A stretch of DNA of 64,000 nt, taken from the NCBI GenBank assembly GCA_035573715.1, contig DATLZZ010000002.1:310001-374000 (forward strand). The letters are read 5' to 3'. Both the position numbers and the translations under genes were made by a program. Below are positions 44,349 through 52,910 of this stretch, one piece after another (the stretch's first letter is position 1; each line of letters opens with the position of its first letter). Source of the DNA: JACPRL01 sp035573715 (lineage in GTDB: Bacteria > Acidobacteriota > Terriglobia > Acidiferrales > 2-02-FULL-67-57). The notes under the pieces are model-generated. The model saw only the letters and a program-made list of their open reading frames with translations. It did no database searches and had not been told where the DNA came from.

Positions 44349-44869
44349 AAAAACCACCGCGCCGCCTCGCTCTGGAAGCTCTGGAAGAATATGCGCTGCG
44401 CGCTCTGGCGCGCCGTGCGCATTCCACCGCTGAGCTCCGCGGCAAGCTGAAGCTGCGAGCCCTGTCGCCCGCCGATGCGGAGCGCGTACTTGCCTCCCTA
44501 ACCGAGCGGGGCTGGCTGGATGACCGCCGCTTTGCTCACGGCTACGCCCGCTCGCGGGCCGCGCGCCGCTACGGCCGCTTTCGTATCGCGCGCGAGCTGC
44601 GCCGCCGCGGCCTGAGTGAAGAACTCATCGAAGAAGCCCTGGCGGAGATCTTCCCCAGCGAGCGCGAGGAGCGGGCCCTGGTGCGTAAGCGCCTGGAGCG
44701 CCGCCTGCGCGGCAAGCCGCAGCCCTACTCCGACAAGCTGCTGCGCTCCCTTTACGCCAGTCTGTTGCGGGCCGGTTTTGCCTCTGCGATAATACGGGAC
44801 GAGTTGTTCCGACGAACGCGGCGAACTGTGGAGGAGGAACCCACGCCGCTCGAGGACGAACAGGCGTGA
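44345..44869 (+). CDS. recX: RecA regulator RecX, apparently with a CTG start codon
   Basis: 174 residues if read from CTG 44345, which overlaps the pilT stop as CTGA. RecX similarity starts ten residues in: ALEEYALRALARRAHSTAEL, RALSPADAERVLASLTERGW, LDDRRFAHGYARSRAARRYG, RFRIARELRRRGLSEELIEE, then RKRLERRLRGKPQPYSDKLL and ASLLRAGFASAIIRDELF. In this frame no ATG, GTG or TTG occurs from well upstream (pilT interior) until GTG 44681, which would discard two thirds of the protein. RecX caps and limits RecA filaments. GTGA overlap with alaS. Confidence 0.85.
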   Translation: MKKPPRRLALEALEEYALRALARRAHSTAELRGKLKLRALSPADAERVLASLTERGWLDDRRFAHGYARSRAARRYGRFRIARELRRRGLSEELIEEALAEIFPSEREERALVRKRLERRLRGKPQPYSDKLLRSLYASLLRAGFASAIIRDELFRRTRRTVEEEPTPLEDEQA

Positions 44870-47538
44870 AGGCCAACGACATCCGCCGCAGTTTTCTTGA
44901 CTTTTTCGCCGCCCGCGGGCACCGCATCCTGCGCTCCAGCTCGCTCGTCCCTGCCGCCGACCCGACGCTGCTCTTCACCAACGCCGGGATGAACCAGTTC
45001 AAGGACGTTTTTCTCGGCCTGGAGCGCCGCGACTACAACCGTGCCACCACCTCGCAGAAGTGCCTGCGGGTCAGCGGCAAGCACAACGACCTCGAAAACG
45101 TCGGCCGCACCACGCGCCACCACACCTTCTTCGAGATGCTGGGGAATTTTTCCTTCGGCGATTACTTCAAGCGCGAGGCCATCCAGTTCGCCTGGGAGTT
45201 GATGGTCGACGTCTACAAGCTCGACCCCGCCAGGCTCTACCCCACCGTGTTTCGCGAGGACGACGAGGCCTTCAGCATCTGGGAAAGGGACATCGGCGTG
45301 CCGACGAGCCGCATCTTCCGCCTGGGCGAAGAAGACAACTTCTGGGCTATGGGCGAGACCGGGCCCTGCGGGCCGTGCTCCGAGCTGCAATACGACTTCG
45401 GCCCGGAGGCCAGCGACCTCGGGCACCAAGACTGCCAGTTTCCCTGCGAATGCGGCCGCTACGTCGAGCTATGGAACCTGGTCTTTATGCAGTTCAACCG
45501 CGACGCCAGCGGGAAGCAGACGCTGCTGCCCAAGCCTTCCGTGGACACCGGCGCGGGCCTCGAGCGCCTGGCGGCGGCCTTGCAAGGCAAACTCTCGAAC
45601 TACGACACCGATTTGTTTTATCCGCTCATCGAGCACGCCGCCGAGATGGCCGACAAGGACTACGGGGATGACCCGCGCGCCGACACGGCGCTGCGGGTCA
45701 TCGCCGACCACAGCCGCGCCGCCGCCTTCGTCGTCGGCGACGGCGTCCTGCCTTCGAACGAAGGCCGCGGCTACGTTCTGCGCAAGATTGTCCGCCGGGC
45801 GATTGACTACGGCCGGCAGATCGGCCTCGACAAACCGTTTCTGTTTGAAATGGCCGGCCGTGTCGCCGAGCTGATGCGCGAGCCCTACCCGGAGCTGCTC
45901 GAATCTCTCCAGCGCATCTCGACGGTCATCAAGGCGGAAGAGGAAAAGTACTCCCGCCTGGTTGAGCCCGGCCTGGCCAACCTTGAGAAGTTTATGCGCG
46001 AGCGCAAGAGCGAGGCCGTGGGGGCGGAAGAGTTGTTCTACGCTTACGGAACGCTCGGTTTGCGTCCGGATTTCATCGATGACTGGGCGCAGAGCCGCGG
46101 GCTGCGCGTTGCGCCGGATGCTGCCAAGGGCATGCAGCGACTGCTCGATGAAGAGCGCGAGCGGGCGAAGGCGTCGTGGAAGGGAGTGGGAAAGGAAGTC
46201 GCCAGCCCCATCTACCAGGAGTTGGCGCGCAAGCACCCCACGGTTTTCGATGGCTACACGCAGACGACGTCGCGCGACTGCCGCATCGTAGCCATTGTCA
46301 CCAAAGAAGGCGCGGTAAAAGAGCTGCCCCCCGGCGCCGAGGGAGAAATAGTTCTTGACCACACGCCCTTCTACGCTGAGTCGGGCGGGCAGATTGGCGA
46401 CACCGGCAAGCTGTTCGACCCCGAGGGCAACCTCGAAGTGGCCGACGTTCTGACCTGCTACCACCCGCTGATGGCGATCAACGCCCACAAGGTGCGCGCC
46501 CGCGAACGCCTCGCCGTGGGCGACCGCGTCCTGGCGGTGGTGGACGCCGAAGCCCGCCACGCCACCATGCGCAACCACACCGGCACGCACCTGCTGCATG
46601 CGGCGCTGCGGCGCGTACTGGGGCCGCACGTGAAGCAATCGGGCTCGCTGGTGGCGCCCGACCGGCTGCGGTTCGACTTTACCCACTACGCCGCGCTCGA
46701 TCCCGAGGAGTTGGAGGAAATCGAGCGGCAAGTGAATGAGCAAATCCTCCGCGACAACCCGGTGACCGAGGAGCGCATGGACCTCGACGCCGCCCTGCGC
46801 TCGGGGGCGCTGGCCTTCTTCGGCGACAAGTATCCGGAAAAAAACGTCCGCGTCATCACCATTCCCGACCCGGCGGAAGAGAGCGGGTTCTTCAGCAAGG
46901 AGCTTTGCGGGGGCACGCACGTGCGGCATACCGGCCAGATTGGCGTGCTCAAAGTGGTGAGCGAATCGAGCAGTGCCGCCGGCATCCGCCGCGTTGAGGC
47001 CATCACGGGCGCGCGGGCGCTGGAGTCCTACCAGCAGGCGCTCGAGAGCCTGCGCCGGGTTGCCACCACGCTGCGCGTGAGCGAAGCGGAAGTGGTAGAA
47101 GCGGTAGACCGCCTCACGCAGCACACCAAGCAGCTCGAAAAGCAGTTGCAAGCCGCCAAGGAGCGCAGCGCCCGCTCGCAGGTGGATGACCTGGTCGAGC
47201 AAGTGCGGCGGGTGAAAGACGTCGGAGTGCTCTCCGCTCAAGTGCAGGACATTGACACAGCCACCCTGCGCGCCCTGGTGGACACGCTGCGACAGAAGCT
47301 CGGCTCGGGCGTCGTGGCGCTGGGCACGACGACCAACGGCAAAGTAGCGCTTATCGTTGGCGTAACCAAGGATCTGACCAGCCGGCTCCACGCCGGGAAG
47401 ATCGTCAAGGAAGTCGCCCAGCGCGTCGGAGGCTCGGGCGGCGGCCGGCCCGATCTGGCCGAAGCCGGCGGCAAGGATCCGGCGCAACTCCAACAGGCGC
47501 TTGAGGATGTCTACCGGATTGTGGAAAAAATGCTTTGA
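44866..47538 (+). CDS. alaS: Alanyl-tRNA synthetase
   Basis: 890 residues from GTG 44866. All expected regions: class II catalytic core (RSFLDFFAARGHRILRSSSL, LFTNAGMNQFKDVFLGLERR, QKCLRVSGKHNDLENVGRTT, MLGNFSFGDYFKREAI), DTGAGLERLAA motif, editing domain with HTGTHLLHAALRR and LCGGTHVRHTGQIG, and a C-terminal Ala-rich dimerization domain. Charges tRNA-Ala. Standard length. Translationally coupled to recX by GTGA. Confidence 0.99.
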   Translation: MKANDIRRSFLDFFAARGHRILRSSSLVPAADPTLLFTNAGMNQFKDVFLGLERRDYNRATTSQKCLRVSGKHNDLENVGRTTRHHTFFEMLGNFSFGDYFKREAIQFAWELMVDVYKLDPARLYPTVFREDDEAFSIWERDIGVPTSRIFRLGEEDNFWAMGETGPCGPCSELQYDFGPEASDLGHQDCQFPCECGRYVELWNLVFMQFNRDASGKQTLLPKPSVDTGAGLERLAAALQGKLSNYDTDLFYPLIEHAAEMADKDYGDDPRADTALRVIADHSRAAAFVVGDGVLPSNEGRGYVLRKIVRRAIDYGRQIGLDKPFLFEMAGRVAELMREPYPELLESLQRISTVIKAEEEKYSRLVEPGLANLEKFMRERKSEAVGAEELFYAYGTLGLRPDFIDDWAQSRGLRVAPDAAKGMQRLLDEERERAKASWKGVGKEVASPIYQELARKHPTVFDGYTQTTSRDCRIVAIVTKEGAVKELPPGAEGEIVLDHTPFYAESGGQIGDTGKLFDPEGNLEVADVLTCYHPLMAINAHKVRARERLAVGDRVLAVVDAEARHATMRNHTGTHLLHAALRRVLGPHVKQSGSLVAPDRLRFDFTHYAALDPEELEEIERQVNEQILRDNPVTEERMDLDAALRSGALAFFGDKYPEKNVRVITIPDPAEESGFFSKELCGGTHVRHTGQIGVLKVVSESSSAAGIRRVEAITGARALESYQQALESLRRVATTLRVSEAEVVEAVDRLTQHTKQLEKQLQAAKERSARSQVDDLVEQVRRVKDVGVLSAQVQDIDTATLRALVDTLRQKLGSGVVALGTTTNGKVALIVGVTKDLTSRLHAGKIVKEVAQRVGGSGGGRPDLAEAGGKDPAQLQQALEDVYRIVEKML

Positions 47539-47563
47539 CCCCGCCCGCGGCTCACGCTATACT
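47535..47563 (+). promoter_or_regulatory. Promoter of the lytic transglycosylase gene
   Basis: TTGACC (47535-47540) overlaps the alaS stop codon; TATACT (47558-47563) follows after 17 bp. This is one of the best sigma-70-like promoters in the window. Predicted start near 47570 leaves a leader of about 78 nt before ATG 47648. Confidence 0.6.
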
Positions 47564-47647
47564 TCGGCCGCGCTGGAGACGTTCCTCAGATTGCGGGTCG
47601 CGCCCGGTGGGTCGCGGGCGCGCGCAGATTCCCTTCCCCCGACAACT

Positions 47648-48304
47648 ATGCGCGTTATGGCCATCGGCTTGGGACTACTGGCGTTCGCGGGGACGTCCCC
47701 TGCCCGGGCGCAGCAGGTACTGACCCTGGTCAGCGACAACGGGCGCATGGTCTTCATCAACGAGACCGACATGGAGCTGCGGGCCGCGGCCAAAAAGGGC
47801 GGGGCGGCCGCGGCAGCAACCTTGGTGGAAAGACGCAAGCAATCGCTGGCCGATGTGCAAGGGCACATCGACGCGGTGTCGAAGCAGCACTCGGTCGATC
47901 CGAACCTGGTGCGGGCACTGATTGAGGTGGAATCGGCCTGGAATCCGCGCGCAGTATCCTACAAGGGCGCGATGGGCCTGATGCAGCTCATGCCCGCCAC
48001 CGCCGCCCAGTACGGCGTCAGCGACGCTTTTGACCCCAAGCAAAACGTTTCCGCCGGCGTGCGCCACCTGCGCTACCTGCTGGAGCAGTTCAAAGGCAAC
48101 ACCCGGCTGGCGCTGGCCGCCTACAACGCCGGCGAGAACGCCGTCACTCGCAACGGCGGCGTGCCTCCGTATCGCGAAACTCAGGACTACATCCTGAAGC
48201 TTGAAGCTCTCTACGGCCGTTTGGGAAGCGTCAAACTGGTTGGCAGCACAACGATCTATCGCACGGTAGACAAGGACGGGCGAGTCATCTTCACCAACGA
48301 GTAG
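47648..48304 (+). CDS. Exported lytic transglycosylase (SLT/GH23 domain)
   Basis: 218 residues from ATG 47648, where MRVMAIGLGLLAFAGTSPARA is a signal peptide; the ORF from 47501 overlaps alaS and is unlikely. After a short region comes an SLT domain: HSVDPNLVRALIEVESAWNP (catalytic Glu), AVSYKGAMGLMQLMPATAAQ, YGVSDAFDPKQNVSAGVRHL and LALAAYNAGENAVTRNGG. It cuts the beta-1,4 bond of peptidoglycan. C-terminal TIYRTVDKDGRVIFTNE echoes the N-terminal LVSDNGRMVFINE, hinting at an internal DUF4124-like repeat. Confidence 0.9.
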   Translation: MRVMAIGLGLLAFAGTSPARAQQVLTLVSDNGRMVFINETDMELRAAAKKGGAAAAATLVERRKQSLADVQGHIDAVSKQHSVDPNLVRALIEVESAWNPRAVSYKGAMGLMQLMPATAAQYGVSDAFDPKQNVSAGVRHLRYLLEQFKGNTRLALAAYNAGENAVTRNGGVPPYRETQDYILKLEALYGRLGSVKLVGSTTIYRTVDKDGRVIFTNE

Positions 48305-48327
48305 AGGTCAGTACAGGGTAACAAATC

Positions 48328-50151
48328 TTGGCTAGGGGTCAGAGGCGGACGACAACGGTGGGTGTTGCGCTCGGGCTGATCGTAGCCCTGCTCGCCGTGG
48401 CTTTGCCGGCCGCGGCCGCGAAGCCCAGCCGCAGCGAGCGCCTCCGCATCGCCAAGGAAGCCTATGAGCGGGCCCAGCGCCTGCGCGCCAGTCTGGAAGG
48501 CACTCCCGAGGATAAGCGCGCCGAGAAGGACTATCTCAAGATTATTAATCTGTACCTGCGCACCTACGACCAGGCGCCCTTCGCCAACGTGGCCGCCGAC
48601 GCGTTAGCCGCTACCGGCGAGATGTACCTGGAGATGGGGCAACGCTTCGGCGACCTCTACCTCAACAAGTCCATCGAGACCTACTCGCAACTGCGCAAGG
48701 AGTACCCGTCGAGCCGTCACTCCGACGACGCGCTCTTCAACATCGCGCAGATTTACAACCTTCACCTGAAGGACAAGGCCAAAGCCAAGGAAAGCTACGA
48801 GTCATTTCTCCAAAGCTATCCGCGCTCGCGGCACGCCGCCAAAGCCAAGGAAGCGCTGCGCGCCATCAAGCTCGAGGAAAGCAAACCGGCACCGAGCAAG
48901 GTCGCCGCGGCGCCCAGCGGACGCATCCAGGTGCGCAACCTGCGCTACTGGAACGCGGAGAACTATACGCGCGTGGTGGTCGACCTCGACCGCGAAGTCA
49001 AATTCCAACAGGCGCGCATCAGCGACCCCGACCGCATCTTCATTGACCTCTTCGACACCGAGCTCAGCACCATCCTTCAAGGCAAGAGTTTCGACATTGA
49101 CAACGGCCTGCTGAACCGCATCCGGGTGGCCGAAAACCGCGGCGGCGTCACCCGCGTGGTGCTGGAGGTCAAAGACGCGGAAGACTACAGCGTCTTCTCG
49201 CTGCCCGAACCCTTCCGGCTGGTAGTGGACATCCGGGGGCCCTCTACGACTTTAGCCAGGAAGACGCCGTCGGAGGAGAAGCCTCGGGAAGGAGCGAGCG
49301 CGTCCGGCAGGGCCCTTAAGTCGGCCTCCACCACGCCCGCCGCGCCCGACGCCAGCCGCACCCCGATGCCGGGACCGCCCTCGGTGCCCAAGCCCACAGC
49401 CGCGGGCAACCACACACTGTCGCGCGCTCTGGGTCTGAAGGTGGGCCGCATTGTGATTGACCCCGGCCACGGCGGACACGACACCGGCACCATCGGGCCT
49501 ACCGGCTTCATGGAAAAGGATTTAGTGCTGGATGTTTCGCGGCGGCTGGGCAGGCTTCTGGAGGAGCAACTGGGCGCCGAGGTCATCTACACCCGCGAGG
49601 ACGACACCTTCGTCCCGCTGGAAAACCGCATCGCGCTGGCCAATGAGAAGCAGGCCGATCTGTTCGTCTCCATCCATGCCAACTACAGCCGCGACCGCCG
49701 GGTGCGCGGGGTCGAAACCTACTACCTGAACTTCTCCAGCGACCCGGAAGTGCTGGAAGTGGCGGCGCGCGAGAACGCGCTTTCGCAAAAGGGCGTGCAC
49801 GAGCTGCAGGACCTGGTGAAGCAAATCAGCACCAACGAGAAGATTGCCGAGTCGAAGGAGCTGGCGCGCGAGTTGGTCAATAACCTCTACACCGAGCTGC
49901 GCAAGAACGGCAACGGCGACGTCCGCAACCGCGGAGTGAAGCAGGCGCCGTTTGTCGTGCTCATCGGCGGCACCATGCCGTCGGTGCTCACCGAGATCAG
50001 CTTCCTCAGCAACCCGGAAGACGAGAAGATGATGAAGTCGCCGTCGGGGCGGCAAGCGGCGGCCGAAGCGCTGTTCAGCGGTGTGTCGAAGTATCTGGAG
50101 AATATCAACAGCGTCGCCAACGCGCGCCCCAGCGAGAAAAACGGCCCCTAG
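48328..50151 (+). CDS. N-acetylmuramoyl-L-alanine amidase with TPR-like and AMIN domains
   Basis: 607 residues from TTG 48328 (GTG 48358 is the alternative; the TTG form has a proper basic n-region before ALGLIVALLAVALPAAAA). Residues about 30-190 hold TPR/YbgF-like helices (YLEMGQRFGDLYLNKSIETY, DDALFNIAQIYNLHLKDKAK). AMIN domain follows (RIQVRNLRYWNAENYTRVVV), then a Pro/Ser linker and the Amidase_3 domain: IVIDPGHGGHDTGTIGPTGF with zinc His, Glu in MEKDLVLDV, FVSIHANYSRDRRVRGVETY and VLTEISFLSNPEDEKMM. It cleaves stem peptides from septal peptidoglycan. Confidence 0.94.
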   Translation: MARGQRRTTTVGVALGLIVALLAVALPAAAAKPSRSERLRIAKEAYERAQRLRASLEGTPEDKRAEKDYLKIINLYLRTYDQAPFANVAADALAATGEMYLEMGQRFGDLYLNKSIETYSQLRKEYPSSRHSDDALFNIAQIYNLHLKDKAKAKESYESFLQSYPRSRHAAKAKEALRAIKLEESKPAPSKVAAAPSGRIQVRNLRYWNAENYTRVVVDLDREVKFQQARISDPDRIFIDLFDTELSTILQGKSFDIDNGLLNRIRVAENRGGVTRVVLEVKDAEDYSVFSLPEPFRLVVDIRGPSTTLARKTPSEEKPREGASASGRALKSASTTPAAPDASRTPMPGPPSVPKPTAAGNHTLSRALGLKVGRIVIDPGHGGHDTGTIGPTGFMEKDLVLDVSRRLGRLLEEQLGAEVIYTREDDTFVPLENRIALANEKQADLFVSIHANYSRDRRVRGVETYYLNFSSDPEVLEVAARENALSQKGVHELQDLVKQISTNEKIAESKELARELVNNLYTELRKNGNGDVRNRGVKQAPFVVLIGGTMPSVLTEISFLSNPEDEKMMKSPSGRQAAAEALFSGVSKYLENINSVANARPSEKNGP

Positions 50152-50192
50152 TTGTCGAAGCCCCGTAGTCGCCCACCGCATCTTGTACTACC

Positions 50193-51275
50193 ATGGACGG
50201 TATGAAGCGCGGCCTTCGTGTGATGGCTCTGGCGGCGATGGTGTGTATGATCGCCGGCCTCGCTGCGACCGCCGGGACCGCACCACCGCTCCTGCCCGCC
50301 AGCGGCCACCTCCAGCCCACGGAGTGGAAATCGGTAACGGCGGCGGAGCTGGAAGATGTCGCCGGCGATCTGGCTCCCCTTCTCCGCGAATACGGCGGCC
50401 AGGCGGCTGAGCAGGCGGAATACACTTCCCGACCCCAGGCGTACTCCGTGACGGCGTACACAATGCGGGACCGTAGCGGCGCTTACGGGGCGTTCACCCT
50501 TCTGCGCGGCAGCGGGCAAGCCGTGCCCATCGGCGAGGCGGCCGTTCGCACCTCTGGCGGGGTTCTTTTCTATGAGGGGAACTATCTGGTGACAGTCTCG
50601 GGCCCGATCAGCCTGGGCCAGCTTCAGGCGCTCGCGACTGAGTTACGCGGGCGAGTTAAGGAGCAAGCCTCGCTGCCTGCCCTGCCCGAGTACCTGCCGG
50701 CGGGATACCTTGCCGGCTCGGACGCCTACGTGCTCGGGCCCGTGGGCTTGGCGCGTGTGGCGCCGCTGGGGCCGGGCGACTGGGCGGGCTTCGCCTACGG
50801 CGCCGAGGCGGAAGTGGCCCGCTACCGGCGCGATGCCGGCGAGACCACGCTGATTCTCCTCAGTTATCCGACACCGCACATCGCCCGGGCGCGCCTGGCG
50901 GACTTCAACCAACTCTTCAACCTGAATCTGCAGGGCCGTGCCAATGCGCCGGTCGTCTTCGCCAAGCGCGACGGGTCACTGGTTATCCTGGTTGCGGGCA
51001 TTGATTCCAGGGAATCGGCCGAGCAGCTGATGAGCCAGGTGCGTTACCAGCCCGAGATTTCGCTCAGCGACGCCCAGCCGGAGACCCTGGGCACTACGGT
51101 GCGCGGGCTGTTCAACTTGATGATTGGAACGGTAGTGCTCATCCTGGTCGTCTTGGGCCTCAGCCTGGCCTTCGCCGGCTTCCGGCTGGGTATGCAGCTC
51201 TGGTTTCCCGGTCGCTTCCTCGACAAACCGTCCGACGAAGAGGCGCTCTTCCTCGATCTCGGTCCTCGGCGCTAA
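50193..51275 (+). CDS. Exported DUF6599-like protein with C-terminal membrane anchor
   Basis: 360 residues from ATG 50193 (a second ATG at 50202 is equally likely). Signal sequence VMALAAMVCMIAGLAATAGT. The body is a beta/alpha protein (YSVTAYTMRDRSGAYGAFTL, GNYLVTVSGPISLGQLQALA, ETTLILLSYPTPHIARARLA) resembling the DUF6599 family of Acidobacteriota. Near the end is one membrane segment (LMIGTVVLILVVLGLSLAFA) and a short cytosolic tail. Function unknown; the last gene in a rightward run of cell-envelope genes. Confidence 0.7.
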   Translation: MDGMKRGLRVMALAAMVCMIAGLAATAGTAPPLLPASGHLQPTEWKSVTAAELEDVAGDLAPLLREYGGQAAEQAEYTSRPQAYSVTAYTMRDRSGAYGAFTLLRGSGQAVPIGEAAVRTSGGVLFYEGNYLVTVSGPISLGQLQALATELRGRVKEQASLPALPEYLPAGYLAGSDAYVLGPVGLARVAPLGPGDWAGFAYGAEAEVARYRRDAGETTLILLSYPTPHIARARLADFNQLFNLNLQGRANAPVVFAKRDGSLVILVAGIDSRESAEQLMSQVRYQPEISLSDAQPETLGTTVRGLFNLMIGTVVLILVVLGLSLAFAGFRLGMQLWFPGRFLDKPSDEEALFLDLGPRR

Positions 51276-51388
51276 GCTGTTGAGAATCTGTGGATTGCGG
51301 TGAGGGGACGAGGAAAAGCCGGTACCCTCTGCTTGTAACTGCTTGAAAACACAAAAGAAAGAGTTGTGGATTTTTCGCTAGTTTCTTC
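51276..51388. other. Intergenic stretch, no gene seen
   Basis: Between the DUF6599-like gene and the candidate small-RNA promoter. It is more AT-rich than the surroundings (AACACAAAAGAAAGAG, GGATTTTTCG). No coding frame, terminator or RNA structure was recognised. Confidence 0.5.
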
Positions 51389-51417
51389 TTGACAGCTTTT
51401 CACCGCCCATCTAGACT
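51389..51417 (+). promoter_or_regulatory. Strong promoter of the candidate small RNA
   Basis: TTGACA (51389-51394), a 17-bp spacer, TAGACT (51412-51417). It has a perfect -35 and a good -10, yet no coding sequence lies downstream before the terminator at 51472-51504. Confidence 0.65.
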
Positions 51418-51423
51418 CTGGCG

Positions 51424-51504
51424 GCTGAGAGGTTGGCCCAACCGCGCACAGGGCCATACCTACTTTCCCCTAAAAGCCCCGACCGGCAACGGCCGGGGCT
51501 TTTT
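51424..51504 (+). ncRNA. Candidate small RNA of about 80 nt
   Basis: Between a strong promoter (51389-51417) and a strong intrinsic terminator (51472-51504), with no ORF, lie about 48 nt that can fold: hairpin GGTTG-GCC-CAACC at 51431-51443, then AGGGCCATACCTACTTTCCCCT, a mostly unpaired pyrimidine-rich stretch. The terminator hairpin forms the 3' end, as in Hfq-dependent small RNAs. It matches none of the classes I could test by eye: no SRP Alu/GNAR motif, too short for 6S and tmRNA. An Hfq-like gene is encoded at 58992. Confidence 0.5.
51472..51504 (+). terminator. Intrinsic terminator, possibly bidirectional
   Basis: AAAAGCCCCG (51472-51481), A mismatch, CCG, loop GCAA, CGG, C mismatch, CGGGGCTTTTT ending at 51504. 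The A run on one side and the T run on the other could stop transcripts from both directions. It ends the candidate small RNA and isolates the tRNA-Thr gene. Confidence 0.9.
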
Positions 51505-51559
51505 GTTGCTCCCCAGCGCCAAGCCAGGAAGCCGCAAGTTGGTGTAAACTGGCAGCGAA

Positions 51560-51635
51560 GCCGGCGTAGCTCAGTTGGTAGAGCAGCCGATTCGTAATCG
51601 GCAGGTCATCGGTTCAAGTCCGATCGCCGGCTCCA
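51560..51635 (+). tRNA. tRNA-Thr (anticodon CGT)
   Basis: Full 76-nt cloverleaf with encoded CCA (51633-51635): acceptor GCCGGCG/CGCCGGC, D stem GCTC/GAGC, anticodon stem GCCGA/TCGGC with loop TTCGTAA, T arm ATCGG-TTCAAGT-CCGAT. Anticodon CGT reads ACG Thr codons. An extended -10-like TGTAAACT (51543-51550) lies 9 nt upstream. A short inverted repeat GTCTTT-CTG-AAAGAC follows at 51637-51651. Confidence 0.97.
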
Positions 51636-51655
51636 CGTCTTTCTGAAAGACCCCA

Positions 51656-52009
51656 CTAAACCAGGACAGCCGGGCGGCGGGGACTGGCGCGGCGGCGCTC
51701 GGTCTTCCGTTGCAGCTTGGCCTTCATCTTCTTGACCTCGCGCCAGAGCTCGGCGAAAGCGTACTTGAGCGCGAGCACGGCCGCCGGGCCGACTTCGCTG
51801 GCGTGAAGCTGCCCGGGCGGCAAGTACAACGTCACCGAGGCGAGGAACGGATTGGTGGGCAGGGCGCGACGCTCCAGGCTGACGTGCAAGTCCACGAGGT
51901 CAGGCGAAAACTTCTTCAAGTGACGCTCAAGCTTAGCGACCTGGCGGCGCATCTCGCGCTCGACGCCGTTGCGGTCGGAGATTCCTCGAAACCGAACCTG
52001 GCTTTTCAT
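51656..52009 (-). CDS. hpf: Ribosome hibernation promoting factor-like protein (S30AE)
   Basis: 117 residues from ATG 52009 (MKSQVRFRGISDRNGVEREM); the start at 52075 adds a non-family leader. S30AE/HPF pattern: VRFRGI strand, VEREMRRQVAKLERHLKKFS helix, LVDLHVSLERRALPTNPFLA, SVTLYLPPGQLHASEVGPAA and ALKYAFAELWREVKKMKAKL. It is of the short type and lacks the C-terminal dimerization domain. It would bind the 30S A and P sites in stationary phase. Convergent with the tRNA-Thr. Confidence 0.8.
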   Translation of the reverse strand: MKSQVRFRGISDRNGVEREMRRQVAKLERHLKKFSPDLVDLHVSLERRALPTNPFLASVTLYLPPGQLHASEVGPAAVLALKYAFAELWREVKKMKAKLQRKTERRRASPRRPAVLV

Positions 52010-52081
52010 GCGAGTGGGAATCCTCGAAATGAGATTTGACACGCGCAGTGTAGTCCGGGTCTGGCCGCCGGTCAACCGCCG

Positions 52082-52699
52082 CTACCGCCCCTGGCCGTTG
52101 CCGGAAGCCTTGCGGCGGCGCCGCTGGACCACTTCCAACTCCGTCCGCCAGGCTTCCAACCGCTCGCGCAGGCTTTCGCGTCGCTCGGCTTCCGAGTCCA
52201 TCTCCAGCAAGGCCTGCTTGAAATCAAGCTCCAGGGGGAGGAGTTCGGCCAGGCGGTAGCTCAGCCGAAGCTCCTCGAGCTCGGCCAGCGGCGGCGGGTT
52301 GCGCTGCAGCAAGAACCGGAACACATCGTTGAAGGTGGCGAGCAGGCGCGCCCGGCCCTCGGTGTCGAGCGGCCCTTCCCTGTCGGCCAGAAACTCCACA
52401 TCCCCCTGAAGGTACTCCAACTCGTCCGACACGGCGCGGAGGAGGAAGCGACGCCGGCCGCGGGCCAGCAGGTCCGACCGGCCGTCGGGATATTCGCGCG
52501 TGACGGAAACAATTTCCGCCGTGCAGCCGATGCGCGAGACGCCCTGCGTTCGCACCAGCACCACGCCGAACTCGCGCTTCTGCTCGCGGCACAGCCGCGT
52601 CATCAGACGATAGCGCGGCTCAAAAATGTGCAGAGGCAAGTCGGCGCCGGGAAACAGGACGACCTCGAGAGGAAAGAGGGGCAGCCATTCCGAGCCCAT
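52082..52699 (-). CDS. LON substrate-binding-domain-only protein
   Basis: 205 residues. N-terminal Lon domain: LPLFPLEVVLFPGADLPLHI, FEPRYRLMTRLCREQKREFG, VVLVRTQGVSRIGCTAEIVS and LLARGRRRFLLRAV. No AAA+ or protease domain follows; the rest is helical (LLATFNDVFRFLLQRNPPPL, EMDSEAERRESLRERLEAWR). Such stand-alone LON proteins (PF02190) have unclear roles, possibly substrate binding. It is the last gene of the yggS-to-LON run. Confidence 0.88.
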   Translation of the reverse strand: MGSEWLPLFPLEVVLFPGADLPLHIFEPRYRLMTRLCREQKREFGVVLVRTQGVSRIGCTAEIVSVTREYPDGRSDLLARGRRRFLLRAVSDELEYLQGDVEFLADREGPLDTEGRARLLATFNDVFRFLLQRNPPPLAELEELRLSYRLAELLPLELDFKQALLEMDSEAERRESLRERLEAWRTELEVVQRRRRKASGNGQGR

Positions 52700-52717
52700 G
52701 GTGAAGTTGTGCCCGCG

Positions 52718-52909
52718 CTAGCGCGGGAACGGATACATCAACCAGCCCAGGCCGATCCCCACGGCCAGGAACACGAAGAAGCACCAGAGGAAGTACTTGG
52801 CGCGCGCCTTCCAGCCGTACTTGGTGAGGAAGGTGAAGACCAGAGAGACGAAGAAGGCGAAGAGCGTCATCGAGGCCAGGTGCGGGAGCTGGAAGAGCGG
52901 TTCGTCCAC
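52718..52909 (-). CDS. Small two-span membrane protein
   Basis: 63 residues with two predicted membrane segments (LASMTLFAFFVSLVFTFLT and FLWCFFVFLAVGIGLGWLMY) linked by KYGWKARAKY. No family recognised. It lies 1 bp after the DUF6677-like gene and 18 bp before the LON gene, in the same direction, so it is very likely translated. Confidence 0.7.
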   Translation of the reverse strand: MDEPLFQLPHLASMTLFAFFVSLVFTFLTKYGWKARAKYFLWCFFVFLAVGIGLGWLMYPFPR

Positions 52910-52910
52910 G

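Noticed and set aside
45469..47493. 674-codon open frame antisense to alaS
   Set aside because: High GC at third positions leaves the antisense frame open; alaS on the plus strand has every expected motif. Similar long shadows lie opposite ligD, ilvE, pilT, the amidase and the SppA gene.
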